Source of the DNA: Larix kaempferi
Lineage: Eukaryota > Streptophyta > Pinopsida > Pinales > Pinaceae
Length of the DNA: 64,000 nucleotides
Direction of reading: 5' to 3'
NCBI GenBank assembly: GCA_027924585.1
Contig: BSBM01000190.1
Coordinates: forward strand, 2,480,001 to 2,544,000
Part shown: positions 34,378 to 47,784 of the stretch, one piece after another
Layout: each line of letters starts with the position of its first letter
Numbering within the stretch: the first letter of the stretch is position 1
Notes under the pieces: model-generated
What the model was told of the DNA's origin: nothing
The model's input: the letters and a program-made list of their open reading frames with translations, nothing else
The model's database searches: none
Made by a program: the position numbers and the translations under genes

Positions 34378-36069
34378 CTATCCAACATCGTTCATAAAAG
34401 TAACAGATTTTTGATAGCAGTCTAGGACAACTCTATGTTTTTCCAGCCAATCCATACCGATGATTAAATCGTAAGATCCTAAAGGAAAAACATTTAAATA
34501 TGTACTAGTATGAGATTTATTTAACTTTAACAGACACTGGTTCACTACTTCATAAACCTTCCCTTTTGCTCTTGTGGCCATTTGAACTAGCCAAGGCTTC
34601 ATGTATTTGTTTTTGATTAGTTTGCATGACTCACAAATTTTTGGGTCTATATAACTTTTGCATGCGCCAGAATCAATCAAGATAGACACAGGTGTCTCGG
34701 AAATCATGCCTTCAACCTTGATGATAGAGGCCTGATGCTCTACTTGTCGATTGTTTAAAGTAGCATAAATTCGAGGGCTCCTTGCTACGTCTTGAATAGT
34801 AGAAGCTTCTTGCAGATTGTGAACTGATTTACTTTTATCCTTCCGATGAGGACATTCATACCATCTGTGGTTTTCTCCACAACCCCGACATTTGAGTGGT
34901 TGTTTAGATGGTGTATCTTCTGGCTTTCTTTCACTTTCAACATTCACCTTCTTACTTGGTGGAAAAAAGTTTGACTGTGTTTTGCTTCCATCGAACTTGT
35001 TTCTGAAAGGTTCACATGTAACTTGATTTTTAAATTTATTTGGCTTGTGACCTTTCTCTCTACTTTCAGACTTCGTCTTCTTCTTTTCATTCCACTGCTT
35101 GGATACTTCAGCCTTGTTCTGACTCTACTCATGACACAATCTAGCCTTTTTGAAAGCATCTTCCAAGGTCTTTGGATTGTCAAACTCTATTCGATCCTTG
35201 TAACTAAAAGGTAAACAATTCAGGAAACGTTGAATTCTGACTTTTTCATCTTGGGTATAAGGAACATACATGAGTAATTCCAGGAATTCGCTGATTAATT
35301 CCTCAATAGTCTGTTGTCCCAGCTTTAGGTCATAAAATTCTTTTACCTTCCTGTCAAAGTACCTTTCGGATAGATATTTGTGTTTGAAGAATGTCGCAAA
35401 AGCTTTCCATTTCACCTTTTTTGCGTTGATATCTTTTGCCAGCTTAAGGTCATCCCACCAAGCTGAAGCCTTTCCTTGCAGATTAAAAATAGCAATCCTT
35501 TCCTTTATGAGACTGGAGTAGTCAAACATCCGTAGATATTTTTCCATGTCCCTCAGCCACAGCTCAAATTCTTCTCCGGTTTTAATTTCTCCATTAAAAT
35601 TAGGAGGCTTAATCTTTCTCAATTTTGAGTGTAGCTGATTTACGTTTCTAGTTTTCCTTTTTTTCTTAGGAACAAATTCTTCGGAATCTTCGCCACGTGA
35701 CTCTTCGTCATTGAGATCCATATCATAACTCACCGAATTTCTTGGAGGTGTAGTTTTAAACTTGGAATTCCTCTTTGTCACTGAATTTTCCGCATGCTGT
35801 TCTTCTGGTGTTGGAATGTGACTGTTTTCTTTTTCAGTCAGTTTTTGTAGCATAATTGCATTTATTTCTCGTTGTTCTTCGAAATTTTTAATGTTGTCTT
35901 CTTCAATGCTTATCATCTCAGCCTTAAGGTTTTTGACAGTTTCTAGCATCTCGCTAGATGTTGTTGCCCCTTTCGGAGAGTTCAAATTTCTTCCCTGCTT
36001 ACTAGCCATTTCACCTCGTTGACTATAAGTTTCCACAACCATTCTTCCCTCCTGTTCCACAGAATTCAT
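34378..36069 (-). pseudogene. Element E gag-protease remnant
   Basis: One reading frame of about 560 codons with a single internal TAG (35125-35127). A coiled-coil-like N-terminus (ETVKNLKAEMISIEEDNI) precedes a basic stretch (VPKKKRKTRN). The gag capsid domain follows (KPPNFNGEIKTGEEFELWL, AIFNLQGKASAWWDDLK, LSERYFDRKVKEFYDLKLGQ). Next come a zinc knuckle (CRGCGENHRWYEC) and a retropepsin with the intact motif ILIDSGACKSYI and later LIIGMDWL. Element F inserted just after this region, splitting it from RT. Confidence 0.88.
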
Positions 36070-36270
36070 CTTTCAGCTGCTTGTTGTTTCCAACCCACAC
36101 TTCTGTCTATGTGTGATAACTAGTTGCTTGTTAGGCAACAATAAAAAAGGAAGTACGTACATCTACTATCAAAATATCAATACTATGTTACAGGAAACAA
36201 AATATTCTTTCTTTCGTTATAAAGAAGCATTTAATGTAAGTGAGCTTAAAGGTCTGAGTGTAGTGATCGT

Positions 36271-36283
36271 GGCTCTGATACCA
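36271..36283 (-). promoter_or_regulatory. Primer-binding site of element E
   Basis: Minus strand TGGTATCAGAGCC, three bases inside the LTR end (GACGTGACA at 36287). Initiator-Met type. Confidence 0.85.
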
Positions 36284-36286
36284 ATT

Positions 36287-37640
36287 TGTCACGTCTCTTC
36301 TACGCGATTTTTTTTTTTTTGTTCAAACTCCATTAGCTAGTAAAACTCTTCACCATCATGCACACTAACTCAAGCTGATACTAACATAATGTACTTGTCG
36401 CACATATAAATGTCACTTACGAACAATCTTATGTGGCATATTCAAGACAGGTCTAACAACTTAAATACACACGAACTGTAAGTCAGATTAGTGCTAGAGA
36501 TTAAGCGCTTATAAGACATTTCGAGCGCAAGTATTATTGTTCCAACTTCAATTAAAAAAGCTGTAATTAAACTTCTGAGTGCTACAACAATAAGAATATA
36601 AGCATTCATATTATATTAATTCTCCACAATTAACATATAGTTATAATCTAAGTCCTAATATTATATTAATTCTCCACAATTAACATACAGTTATAATCTA
36701 AGTCCTAATATTAACATGTAAAAGCTATGTTAATATTATGACTCCCACAGTAGGTTTACTCTAATGTATCTAGACTCAATATGCTAATACATAATTACTT
36801 TTGTTTTTCCCATATATAAACAATATTAAAGAAAACCAAGTATTATAGTCCCAATACTATAATCACAAATATTATTGGACTCACCTTAGAGCATATAGAT
36901 TAATACCTAAACTAATACCATGTTATGTGAACCTTTTCCTTAATTTCAAAAACTTTAAAGTGCTTTTCATTGTGAAATTTGAATGATGAACATGTGTATT
37001 CCCATTCTTGAACTATCATATTCAAGCATATTATTCAAAATCCTTCTATCATTGTCTTTATATGGAGTACTTACTTATAACTGCCCAAGTAACATAACAA
37101 AAAAAGACAATGTATTAAAATCATAATTATTAATAATAAATTTTATGAACATTAATTACACTTTACCTCTTAGTGTATCATTCATATCTCTTTATGATAG
37201 TCTTTTAAATATCTTTATTAAAAAATCTTGAACTCACAACATTTTCAACCAATTTGTTTTCAAATCATCCAAAGTATTTTTAATACCCTTTGATATACCT
37301 TTGTTTTGCACCTTTGTCTACCAAATCACATAATTTTATTTATTAAAACTATGATTTCTTCACAATTTTCTATTAAATATATTTTCATAGCAATCCTCTA
37401 AAGGAAAACTACAACAGAAACCAAGTATAAAAAGAGATACAATAGTCTACAACATTGATATTTATTATATATAATCTTTAAATAAACACCATGTTATAAA
37501 ATTACAACATAAATGATTGCAAAATTATCATAAATAAATACAATTAGAGATAAAAATTTAAATTATTTATAAAATTACACATTAAAGTGTACAGCATGTG
37601 CGCTAAACCCATATTAAGTTAGATTTATTGAGCTGAAAGT
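36287..37640 (-). other. Element E 5' LTR (part) and AT-rich DNA of unclear origin
   Basis: Begins at the LTR terminus TGTCACGTCTC (plus-strand reading). A 12-T run lies near 36310. The upper end of the LTR is not recognisable: no TGTATTACA-type terminus appears, so the LTR may be truncated or badly diverged. The rest is AT-rich with no genes seen. It includes a perfect-looking 50-bp tandem duplication at 36611-36710. Confidence 0.4.
36611..36710. repeat. 50-bp tandem duplication
   Basis: TTATATTAATTCTCCACAAT begins both 36611 and 36661. The units differ at one base (TATAG versus TACAG). Confidence 0.9.
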
Positions 37641-37758
37641 GTACTACCTTACTCAACGAGATGGGAAGTGTACTCTCTGGGAAAATGGGTGGATAACTTG
37701 AAGCCTTCCAACGATATACAGCTCAAGGTTGTGAGGGGCAACATACGTGCACCGATAG

Positions 37759-40688
37759 CTGGAGGTGCAAAAGTTAACAGAGAAGGTGCAACTTCTTTCG
37801 TGCCTCCAATTTTGTTGAGAGAAGATGACCGAGGTCAATGGAAATGGTTTAACTGCGGATCCTTTGAGATCGGATGCTTTCTATAATCCACTTGACATGC
37901 CAGAAATAGGAATCGCAGGTGTAGGTCTAGGAATCGTAGATGACTCTAGGAAAAGATATAGTACTCTAGTTCAAGTGGATTGTAATTGGGATGAGTATAT
38001 AAGGGTTATGTACATTAGTTTCTTGCATAGCAAAGAATCGTTCAGGCCTATTGAAATGGGTTGAGCCTAACGATAAAGTGCATGTTCATGGGCTGACGCA
38101 ATCAGTTATCCACTATGCTGAAAGTGGATTTCCAGATGTATATGAAATGGAATTAGAGAATGTAGTTGTAACTTGAATTTCAGTTAAATATTAAGTTTTT
38201 TCAAAGGTTTTATTGTCCACTTCTACATGTAATTAAAATATTCAGATTTTTCAAAGGTTTTATTTACCATCATAGTTTATTTTTTAAAAAACTATTATTG
38301 CAAATTAATTTGTTTGTAAATGATAGATTATATATTTTCAAGATATACGAATAGGTTTATTTATTATAGATTATAAGAGGTTTTTAAATAATAGATTATA
38401 TATTTTCAAGATATATGAATGTGTAGTTAGATAAATTAGTTTAGATTTATTTAAATCAAGTTTTAATTTCTTGATGTGTAAAAAATTTTAGATAAAAAAA
38501 ATTTAAAGAATAGTCATAATGATTCAATTAACATAATATATATTTAATTTCATCAAAAAAATTCTAGTCTATATGTTTTACTTTTTTTTGTTTTATTATT
38601 AAAATATGCCACATCAATCCAACTTTTAATGAATATAAAGAAAATGACTTTTCTTTTATTATAAATATCACATTCTATATGCTAAATCAAATAAATCAAT
38701 TTAATAAAATATTTAAAGATAATTTTTAATAATAATTTTTAAGAACGAAATAATTTTATTCAAAGCAACTTTGGTAACTTTTCACCAACATCATAAATGG
38801 ATGAGAAGATTGAATGTGGGATTAATAAAATGAGTGTGCATGGGTTTATTTGTGTTGATTTGTTCATTTATTTCATAAATGAAACATAATATTAGATATA
38901 TGATTAATAAAATGAGTGTGTATGGATTTACTTTATTTTATTTGTCTAGTTATTTCTTTTATGAATATGGATGAATTTACCCTTGCTTTAATTATGCAAA
39001 CCATTCTTCCAACTAGGAAATTTTAGTGGAATTGAAGTTATTTATGATAATAGCATAGGAGTTGTTGTAAGGGTGGAAGACATGGGAAAACCATTATCAC
39101 CTAAACCGGTGTTGGAGCAAGGTTTTGGATTAGTTTTGGGAGACGCGCACCAAAAATGGACCGCGTGACAGGTCATCCCAAGGACCACAAGTTCGCAAAA
39201 AGCAAAAGCTAATTAGAAGTAGTTGGGCACTTGTGTCCACTTTGTAACAGGTTCATCCTATTCTAAAATGTATAAATATGTAAGGAATTTTTGAGTGAAG
39301 GGGGATTCATTACTTTTTTTTGGGTTTCTTTTGGTTTCTTTTGTTGTATATTTTTACTATTGGTGGAATGTAATCAGTTGGAATATTCTTGGGTTTGTAA
39401 CAGATGTGTGCTGCGTATGTTTTGTAAGACAATCCCAGAAGATACTAATGTGAAGTGAGTCTCTTTTGGATCATGTCTCTCTTGTGTTTGATGTAATGGA
39501 TGATTTATTTATTACGCACATGGATGATCTATTTTATTGTTGCTATGAATGTGCTATCTGTTATTCTGCACATGTTATATATTTTTGTGCATAAGATGAA
39601 TAAATGGTGAGATGAATAGAATGAGTGCCTTCTTTTCCATAGCACTACGAAAACTTGATTCCCAAAGTCCCCATAGATGCCTCAGGTGAGACTTCATCTG
39701 CTCGTAGATGATATCCAAAGGGATGGTATCTAAGGTTTTATTGGTGTATTTATATTGTGACTTAGGTCTTCCCATATGGTAAAAACAAATGGTTTCATTG
39801 CCGAAACTGAGACTTACGACCGAAGGGAAGGATGAAGTCAACTAATGGTTTCATGGAGGCTGACAGAGGAAGAGATAGAAGAGTGCTTGAAAGGGAAGGA
39901 CTAATAATTTTCCAAAGAACAAAATAAGAACCCCCATATTTTCTTTTGCGAGTTCTCGATTGTTAAGGTTAGCTGAACATAAATCAACATTCCACATTGT
40001 GAGACCAAGGAACTGGACCCTGAACTGATCTAGCAAGTCAATACTGTACGTAACCCAATCTCACGCATAGTATATTTATGGTTGGATAGTGTTTTGAAGG
40101 GGTATGTTACAGAGTCTGCTATAGATTGTACCCAATTGTACAATGCTGCTAAGAGGGATTTCTTTAAGGGTCCATGCAAAAGATATCTGAAGTCATTATA
40201 TACTTGGGTCAATATGTTGTTGTTCAACACAGGGACGATGATATTGGAATCATATCACCCTAGTGGCTAAACGTCTCTGGCATGAAGAGCGAATGAGTTG
40301 AGAATGCTGAGAAAATAGGAATATGCAACGATAGAAGAGTCTGAATTCCTGCATGATGGAAGAAGGTTTTGGAAAGATAGTAGGAAGAGGATTGTGGTTG
40401 AGATAGAAGAGAAGCGCAGTGAGTTTGAAGAAAGAGTCATATGTGGATGATTCCGGATCAAAGAAATATCACACATAGAAAAGGAAAAAGACAATCAATT
40501 CATTCTGATAGAGGAAGGTATCCCTACTTAGGCCATGATCTGCGTTGAACCCTTGAACCTGTGCGCATCCCCAAAGTCTAAGGTAAAAACTCAAATTTTT
40601 TCACTTGCAGTTAGTAATAGTAGTAAATCTAGCAAGAGTAGTGGAAGTAGTGTGACGAATACGAGTCAGGAAAAAATATCAACTCAAT
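37759..40688 (+). repeat. Unit 1 of a 2.9-kb direct duplication (element G)
   Basis: Homologous throughout to 40881-43790, offset about 3.1 kb. It starts with a coding remnant (KVNREGATSFVPPILLRED, GQWKWFNCGSFEIG), followed by about 1.4 kb of AT-rich LTR-like DNA with a TATA (GTATAAATATGTAAGG, about 39270-39285). It then has a gag-proximal segment ending in the serine-rich stretch SNSSKSSKSSGSSVTN-like near 40610-40680. Divergence from unit 2 is visibly above ten percent in places. Confidence 0.75.
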
Positions 40689-40880
40689 AGTAGTAAATCT
40701 AGAAACAGTAGTAGTAAATATTTATCTTTTCCCAATGCATTTATCTTTAAACATGGATAGCGTTGGTGGATGGCTGAAGTTGAAGGAAAAGAATAAGATG
40801 CCAAAGAAAAGAAAAAATAGGAACTGGGATGAGTAACCAGCAAAGGAAATATACCTGCATAAAGGAAATGCATTCCTTAA
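40689..40880. other. Spacer unique to unit 1/unit 2 junction
   Basis: 192 bp between the duplicate units without counterpart after unit 2. It holds repeats of AGTAGTAAAT. I infer that an internal deletion joined gag-proximal sequence to the downstream coding remnant here. Confidence 0.4.
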
Positions 40881-43790
40881 CTGGAGGTGTAAAAGTCAAC
40901 AGAGAAGGTGCAAATTTTGTGCCTCCAATTTTGTTGAGGGAAGAAGACCGACGCCGACGTCAAGGGTTTAACTGCGGATCCTTTGAGATCGTATGCTCTT
41001 ATGATCCAGATGACAGCTCAGAAATAGGAATTGGTGGTGTAGGTTTAGGAACCGTAGGTGGCAGTAGGAAGAGAAATAGTAGGTTATGTACATTACTTTC
41101 CTGCGTAGCGAAGAATTGTTCAGGTTCATTGAAATGGGTTGAGCCTAACGATAAAGTGCATGCTTATGGGCTGAGGCAATCAGTTATCCACTATGCTAAA
41201 AGTGGATTTCCAGATGTATATGAAATGGAATTAGAGAACGTAATTGTACTTGAATTTCAGTTAAATATTCAGATTTTTCAATGGTTTTACTTACAATTAT
41301 GGTTTATTTTTAAAAACCTATTATTGCAAATTAATTTATTTGTAAGTGATAGATTATATATTTTCAAGATATATGAATAGGTTTATTTTTTCAACTTATT
41401 ACTGTAAATCAATTTGTTTATAAATTATAAGTGGTTTTTAAATAATAGATAATATATTTTAACATATATGAATGTGTAGTTAGATAAACTAGTCTAGATC
41501 TATCTAAACTAGGATTTAGTTTTTTGAAGTGTAAAAAATTTACGATAAAAAAGAATTCAAAGAATAATCATTATTATTCAATTAACATAATATATATTTA
41601 ATTTCATTAAAAAAAATTATAATCGACATATTTTAAATTTTAATTTTTGTATTATTAATTTATGTCACATTATGTCAATCCAACTTTTAATCAATATAAA
41701 GAAAATGACTTCTCTTTTATTATAAATATCACATTCTATATGCTAAATCAAATAAGTAAATTTAATAAAATATTTAAATATATTTTTTAATAATAAATAA
41801 ATTAAGAACAAAATAATTTTATTCAAACAACTTTGGTAACTTTTCACCAACATCGTAAATGGATGAGGAGATGGAATGTGGGATTATTAAAATGAGTGTG
41901 TATGGGTTCACTTTTTATTATTTCTTTAGTTATTTCTTTTATGAGAATGGATGAATTTACCCTTGATTTAATTATACAAACGATTTTCCCATAATCTTGG
42001 ACAACTAGGAAATTTTAGTGGAATTCAAGCTATTTATAATAATAACATAGGAGTTGTTGCAAGGGTTGGAGACATGAGAGAACCATTTTCATCTAAGTCG
42101 GTTTTGGAGCAAGGTTTTGGACTAGTTTTGGGAGTCGTGCACCAGAAATGGACCGTGTGACAAGTCATTCCAAGGACTAAAAATGTGCAAAAGGCGGAAG
42201 CTGGTTAGAAGTAGTTGGGCACTTGTGTCCACTTTGTAAGGGGATCAGCCTATTCTGAAATGTATAAATATGTAAGGGATTTTTGGGTGAAGGGGGATTC
42301 ATTAGCTTATTTTTGGGTTGCTTTTGGTTTCTATTTTTGTATCTTTTTACTATTGGTGGAATGTAATGTTGGGGTATTCTTGGGTTTGCAATGGGGATCT
42401 GATGTGTGTTGTGTAGGTTTTGTAAGACAGTCCCAGAAGATACTAATGTGAAGTGAGCCTGTTTTGGATCATATATCTCTCGTGTTTGATGTATTGGATG
42501 CTTTATTTATTGCACACATGGATGTTCTGTTTTTATTGTTTCTGTGAATGTGTTATCTATTATTCTGCACATGTTATCTATTTTTGTGCATAAGATGAAT
42601 AAATGGTGAGATGAATAGAATGAGTGCCTTCTTTCCCATCAACACTACGTAAGCTTGGTTCCAAGAGTCCCCATAGATGCCTCAGGTGAGACTTCATCTC
42701 CTCGCAGGTGATGTCGAAAAGGCCGGTATCTAGGGTTTTGTTGGTGATTTTATATTGTGACCTAGGTCTCCCCACAACATGAAAACAAATGGTTTCATTG
42801 TCGGGACCGAAACTTGCGACCGAAGGGAAGATTGAATTCAACTAATGGTTTCGTGGAGGATGAATAAGAAATAGATAGAAGAATGTTTGAAAGGGAAGGA
42901 CTACGAATTTTCCAAAGAAAAAAATAAGAACACATATTTTCTTTTGCGAGATCCCTATAATTCTGGATGTGTGGTTGTTAAGGTTAGCCGAACATAACCC
43001 AACATTTTTCATTATGAGACCAAGGAACTGGACCCCTGAACTAATATAGCAAGTAAATACTATAAGAATTGATCTAGCAAGTCAATACTGTAAGTAACCC
43101 AATCTCATGCATAGTGTATTTATGGTTGGGTAGTGTATTGGAGGGGTATGTTACAGATTTTGCTATAGATTGTACCCAATCGTACAACAATTCTAAAAGG
43201 GATTTATTTAAGGGTCCATGAAAAATATATTTGAAGTCATTATATACTTGGGTCAATATGCTGTTGTGAAACAAAGGGATGATGATATTGGAATCAGATC
43301 ACCCTAGTAGCTAAACGTCTCTCGCGTGCATAGGGGAACTAGGAGATGACCAGAGGTCAGTATGAGTAAGGAATGAAAGAAAGAATGAAGAGTGAATGAG
43401 CTGAGAATGCTGAGAAAATAGACAGATGAAATGGTAGAAGAGACTGGATTACTGCATGATGGAAACGGGTTTTGGAAATATAGTAGGAAGAGGACAATGG
43501 CTAAGTTAGAAGAGCAGCGTAATGAGTTCGAAAAAAGAGACACATGTGGATGATTCCATATCAAAGGACTATCGCACATAGAGAAGGAAAAACACAGTTA
43601 GCTCAGTCCGACAGAGGAAGGTATCCCTACTCAGGCTAGGATCTGCGTTGAACCCTCAACCCTGTGTGCATCCACAAAGTCTAAGGTAAGAACTCAAAGT
43701 TTGTCACTTGCAGTTAGTAATAGTAGTAAATATAGCAAGACTAGTGGAAGTAGTGTGACGAATATGAGTCAGGAAACAATATCAACTCAA
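40881..43790 (+). repeat. Unit 2 of the 2.9-kb direct duplication (element G)
   Basis: Coding remnant at 40881-41250 (VNREGANFVPPILLREEDR, FNCGSFEIVCSYDPDD, GSLKWVEPNDKVHAYGLRQS). LTR-like AT-rich DNA follows with TATA (ATGTATAAATATGTAAGGG, about 42260-42278). The gag-proximal segment leads directly into a longer gag region that unit 1 lacks. The pattern LTR-internal-LTR-internal fits unequal recombination between copies of one element. Confidence 0.7.
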
Positions 43791-45628
43791 AATACCACAC
43801 AGAGCACAATGGTAGGGATAGATATCACCTCGCGGATTCTTGTATTCCATAAATTGGGGACATATGATCCAAACCAGGATTTGTTTGTTTGTGAGGAAAT
43901 ATGGAATGTAAAGCAAGTTCGGGATTAGGCTACAAATATTGCGCAGCTGGTAACAAAATTCATAGATCCCACATTGACTTAAGTATCAAACTACTACACA
44001 AGCTAACATATTGGATAACATCATGAAATCTTTACTGAAAGAGTTAAAGAAACTAAAATCCCAGTCACAATGGATTGCAGAATTGAAAGAGATTAGATAG
44101 TTGGAAAATAAATTAGTTTGGGACTTTGATTAGAGGTTCAAAGTGCTGATGGACAGGTTGACAGTCCAAATACCGGATGAGAAACATAAGCAGTGGTTCA
44201 TTTTAGGGTTGTTACCACACATACGTTTCCCCTTGATGCGGAAAAAAATTACGTCTTAATCAGATGCGTTAGAGCTTTGAATGAATGTGGAAGCATCCCC
44301 TGTAGGAAGGTACAACGTAGGGATGGATCAAGTTTAGTCATAGTTAGTAGCATTTCCGACTCAATTATAGGAGATTGCTAAGGGAAAGGAAAATCACAAA
44401 GATGTATGGTGCACAACCTACAAAAAGGAAGGCCATCATAAGAACGATTGTCCTGCATATAGAGAATATTTGGCTACATGAGCTCCAAATCCTTTTCCCC
44501 TAGCTAGAGGGGTATGGTGCAATATATGTAGAGAGAATCAACCCCCTACTACTTGTCCCTTGCTATAGAAGCATGTGATCACTCCAAGAAGTTTGTTTTA
44601 TATTTTTTGTAAATTAGTAGGACATGATGAGAAGTATTTCCATGTGCTAGATCTCATGAGAGAGCACACTTCAGATGCATGCAGAGTCCAAGGGGAAGTT
44701 GCACCAGAAGGAGTGGCACAAAAAAAAAAAATCCTTGAGGGACTATAATTGACGAGGTCGAGGAGGATTTAGATTTCATAGACGAGGAGGATTTGGTAGG
44801 GGTAGTGCACCCATTATCTACTATAATTGTGGCCAATAGGGACATTTTGCATAGGATTTCCAAACCCATGTATGACATTTACATACTACAAGGAATTGGA
44901 CCATGCGACGAAATATTTTTCATTGTTGGTCACGAAATGGTAGTAGAGGAGAAATCAAAATCAAAATTAGAATTAGAATGAAAATCAGAATCAGAACCAA
45001 AACAAAAACCAAAATCAGAATCGGAATCTAAACCAAAATTAAAATGTGCAGATGATATTAGTAGAAGAACGCGATGACACACCTAGGATAGAAACAGTTC
45101 CGCACATAGGAGCAAGGATAAGAGTAGATACGGTGGAGCAAGAATTGTGCACAAGCCAATGGGTTAAGAAAGCCACAGGAAAAATCCCGATGTTTGATCC
45201 TTAGAGGGAGAAAAACACATACAAGAAAGCAATATGGAAAGATCCATTGAAACTCGACTATGGAGCATCATCATCGTGACAAGCATATGACAAACCACCC
45301 ATGTATGACATGCCTCCAGCCTATGACTACTCAACACCAGAAATTCTAGATGAAAAGGTAAGCACTTTGAAAAATTTCTTAAACATTTCTTTAGAAATGA
45401 TAAAGGATGAATCTGCTTTGAATATACTGCATTGGATGATTGAGTGGTGCATGCAAGATACATAATAACCTTATGTAATTAACCAGTTCCAGTGCAATAG
45501 AAAAAAAAATAGGGAATTCTGACTGTGTCCGCAGACAAGAGAGTATGATATGGACTCTATCATTCTCGGTTTGGGATTTGATGTAAATTTACTTCCAAAA
45601 CAAACATGAGTGATGATGGGTAGGTCAA
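43680..45628 (+). pseudogene. Element G gag-protease remnant
   Basis: A plant Ty3-type gag with many stops. It has the serine-rich start (SLAVSNSSKYSKTSGSSVTN), a capsid-like stretch including KQWFILGLLPHIR, and three knuckle-like modules. These read GHHKNDCPAY (first Cys pair damaged), WCNICRENQPPTTCPLL and FCKLVGHDEKYFHVLDLMRE. Further on are YNCGQ-like and LGFDVNLLPKQT residues; the latter resemble the end of the retropepsin domain. The reading stops at 45628 where an LTR-like sequence begins. Assignment to Ty3/gypsy rests on the gag motifs alone. Confidence 0.6.
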
Positions 45629-46214
45629 TGTAACATCCCCAAAAATTCACTAAAAATTAAAATTTTTAAGTAGCAATAAATGCTTGTGTCACTTTGCTAA
45701 AAGTGTTAACTTCAACACACTAAACATTAAACAACGTACTTAACGATAACGACTTATAACATTTAACATTAGTGACAATATTTTAGATTACTTATGAATT
45801 GCAACAGATGTCTTAACAACTATTAATTTAAAAAGCTTCTTAAAAGTCATAAGTTATTTATCGTCAAGTCAACGTCGGATGTTGAACTTACTTGTTTGTA
45901 TGCATAATGTCACTATCATCCTATGTTATGCATTTTATTTTCTAGAGACTAAATGTTCTTCTTGATGAAATGAAGGGGTCTTTGAACAGCCCCGAGGCTT
46001 ACTTAGCTATCATTAGCTAATGCTCCTGAATTCTACCTACAGAGAACATGTAAGAGAAAGAGGTTCCAATAGAAGACCTCTGGTGTGTTTTCAGTTTATC
46101 AAACAACATCATAATGAACTTTAAAAGTTAATATTATGAATGTGTAGAAGATTATATGCTCTGTGATTCTACTCAGGTATTTTATTGTAATTATTCGGTT
46201 TCCTCCATTACATC
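45629..46214 (+). mobile_element. LTR-like fragment H, left part
   Basis: Starts TGTAACATCCCCAAAAATTC in the middle of the G protease remnant, a typical start for plant chromovirus LTRs. GTCAA (45624-45628) would be the left target duplication. It runs to the B insertion (target duplication 46210-46214) and continues after B from 57080. No coding domain was seen. The right end and the second copy of the duplication could not be fixed. Confidence 0.4.
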
Positions 46215-47774
46215 TATTGGTGTCAAACATGATCTAGAGGTTTTCTAGTGCAGACCTAGGTACTTCACGGTACAGAATACCAACAAAACCCCTATTCACC
46301 AGCCCTTTCAGAAACAGACTGCAAGCAGCCTGAGGTCTCACTCGAGGAAAAGCTGAGGGGGTGGTTGCAGAATCAGGTTTCCACAACCTGGTGATGTGAG
46401 TGTGTGGACTTACTGATGAACAACGCGGAAGACTTCCACGCTACGAATTTCTTACTACGCGAGATCTCCTATCTCGCGTTGATTGTCGTCACGGTACTAA
46501 TAGCTCGTAGTAACCGTGCAAAGGGGAGGTGTTAATCTTCCCTTAGGGTAACCCTCTTCTAGATCCACTTTAGAGTTCTTACTCAAGTATCAATACTTAG
46601 ATCAAATTACATCATAATTTTTACAACTCAGTCAATCATGCACTTCTGTGTGTTCTAATACTGCGATCTATCTTTAACCATTAAGTGTGTGTTTATGCTA
46701 CAGATCCATTCATTCAAGAACTTATAGTGGCTTGACAATTATCATTCATCCATATATGAGCTACCAACATCTTATTCCATCCCTTCCGCGTTGAATACAT
46801 ATAAGAGTAAACATATAGCAAATAATAACAAATTCATGCATGCACTGTAAACAAGTCAAGCAACAATAATGGCAATCATACACAACAACCTCATAACACA
46901 GATTTAACATGGTTCACTCCCCCGGATGGGAATCTACATCCACAAGAACTGTTGTTTATTATTTCAGGAAAGGGTACACTAGTTCTTGGTCTATGCACAC
47001 AGCTACAGATGCTCTTCTCTTTCTCACCAAATATTAGGTCTCTGTGCACTTAGCTGTAGAGCCTTTACAATGCTTTTTCTAATAGATCTCACAATATCCA
47101 ACTACTAATCAACACCCAAAAATGAGAGATTAACCCTTTCCCATACAAAAATGGCCTTATTTATAGATCATGCCCGTAGGTCATGTCTTTACATCATTAA
47201 GGTCCAAAAAAAACCCTAGGTCTACAAAACTATTACGGCTTTGTCCCAAAAACCGAACTGCTGGTGTCTGGTAGCGGATCTTCAGTTGTGGCTATCCCCC
47301 GTGTAGACACGTTGAATCCGCTCCTCTGTCATGCGCGCCAATAGCTTCCTTCTGCCAAGATGTTCCTTCTTTCACGACCCTAGACAACTGGTTCAACTGA
47401 TAGTTCTCTGCTTATGCAGCCAGTTGTCTATCTTGATCTGCACCTACCCACTGCTTGGTAGTTATCGATAATATTTTCCAAAAATAGGTCTTCTGTGACC
47501 TAACCGAAATAACTGCTATCCTTTATCCAACGTTCTGCTTAGCTGGATCTTTGATGACATGGAATATCATGACACTGTAATCCTTGCAGCACCAGCCTCG
47601 CAGCTCCTCCAATACTGCGTTGTGCTTCTCCTCACAGTATATCAAAACTATGCTGCGCTTTGCCTCACAACATACCAAAACTTATCCAAAATTGTTCAAG
47701 CTTAACTGCACTTTGTTCCACAGTTCTCACAATACTTCCTATGCAAAATTGCCCCATATGGGCTAGGCCCAACA
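46215..47774 (-). repeat. Element B 3' LTR (1560 bp)
   Basis: Minus-strand start TGTTGGGCCTAGCCC just after the polypurine tract; end CACCAATA, one transition from CCAACA. The TATA box TATAAATA is at 47158-47165 (minus). It differs from the 5' LTR at many positions, more densely than the two F LTRs. Confidence 0.93.
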
Positions 47775-47784
47775 GGCCCCTAAC

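Larger units (their letters stand above)
24396..36286 (-). mobile_element. Element E: decayed Ty3 chromovirus-like element (internal region)
   Basis: Minus-strand order from high to low coordinates: primer-binding site (36271-36283), gag-protease (36069-34378), RT-RNase H (27305-25970), integrase (25963-24774), chromodomain-like end (24749-24462), polypurine tract (24410-24396). Element F lies between protease and RT. Pol order and the C-terminal chromodomain-like segment place it among chromoviruses, probably the Tekay/Del side; the clade is my inference. Several stops and a frameshift in RT make it inactive. Confidence 0.85.
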
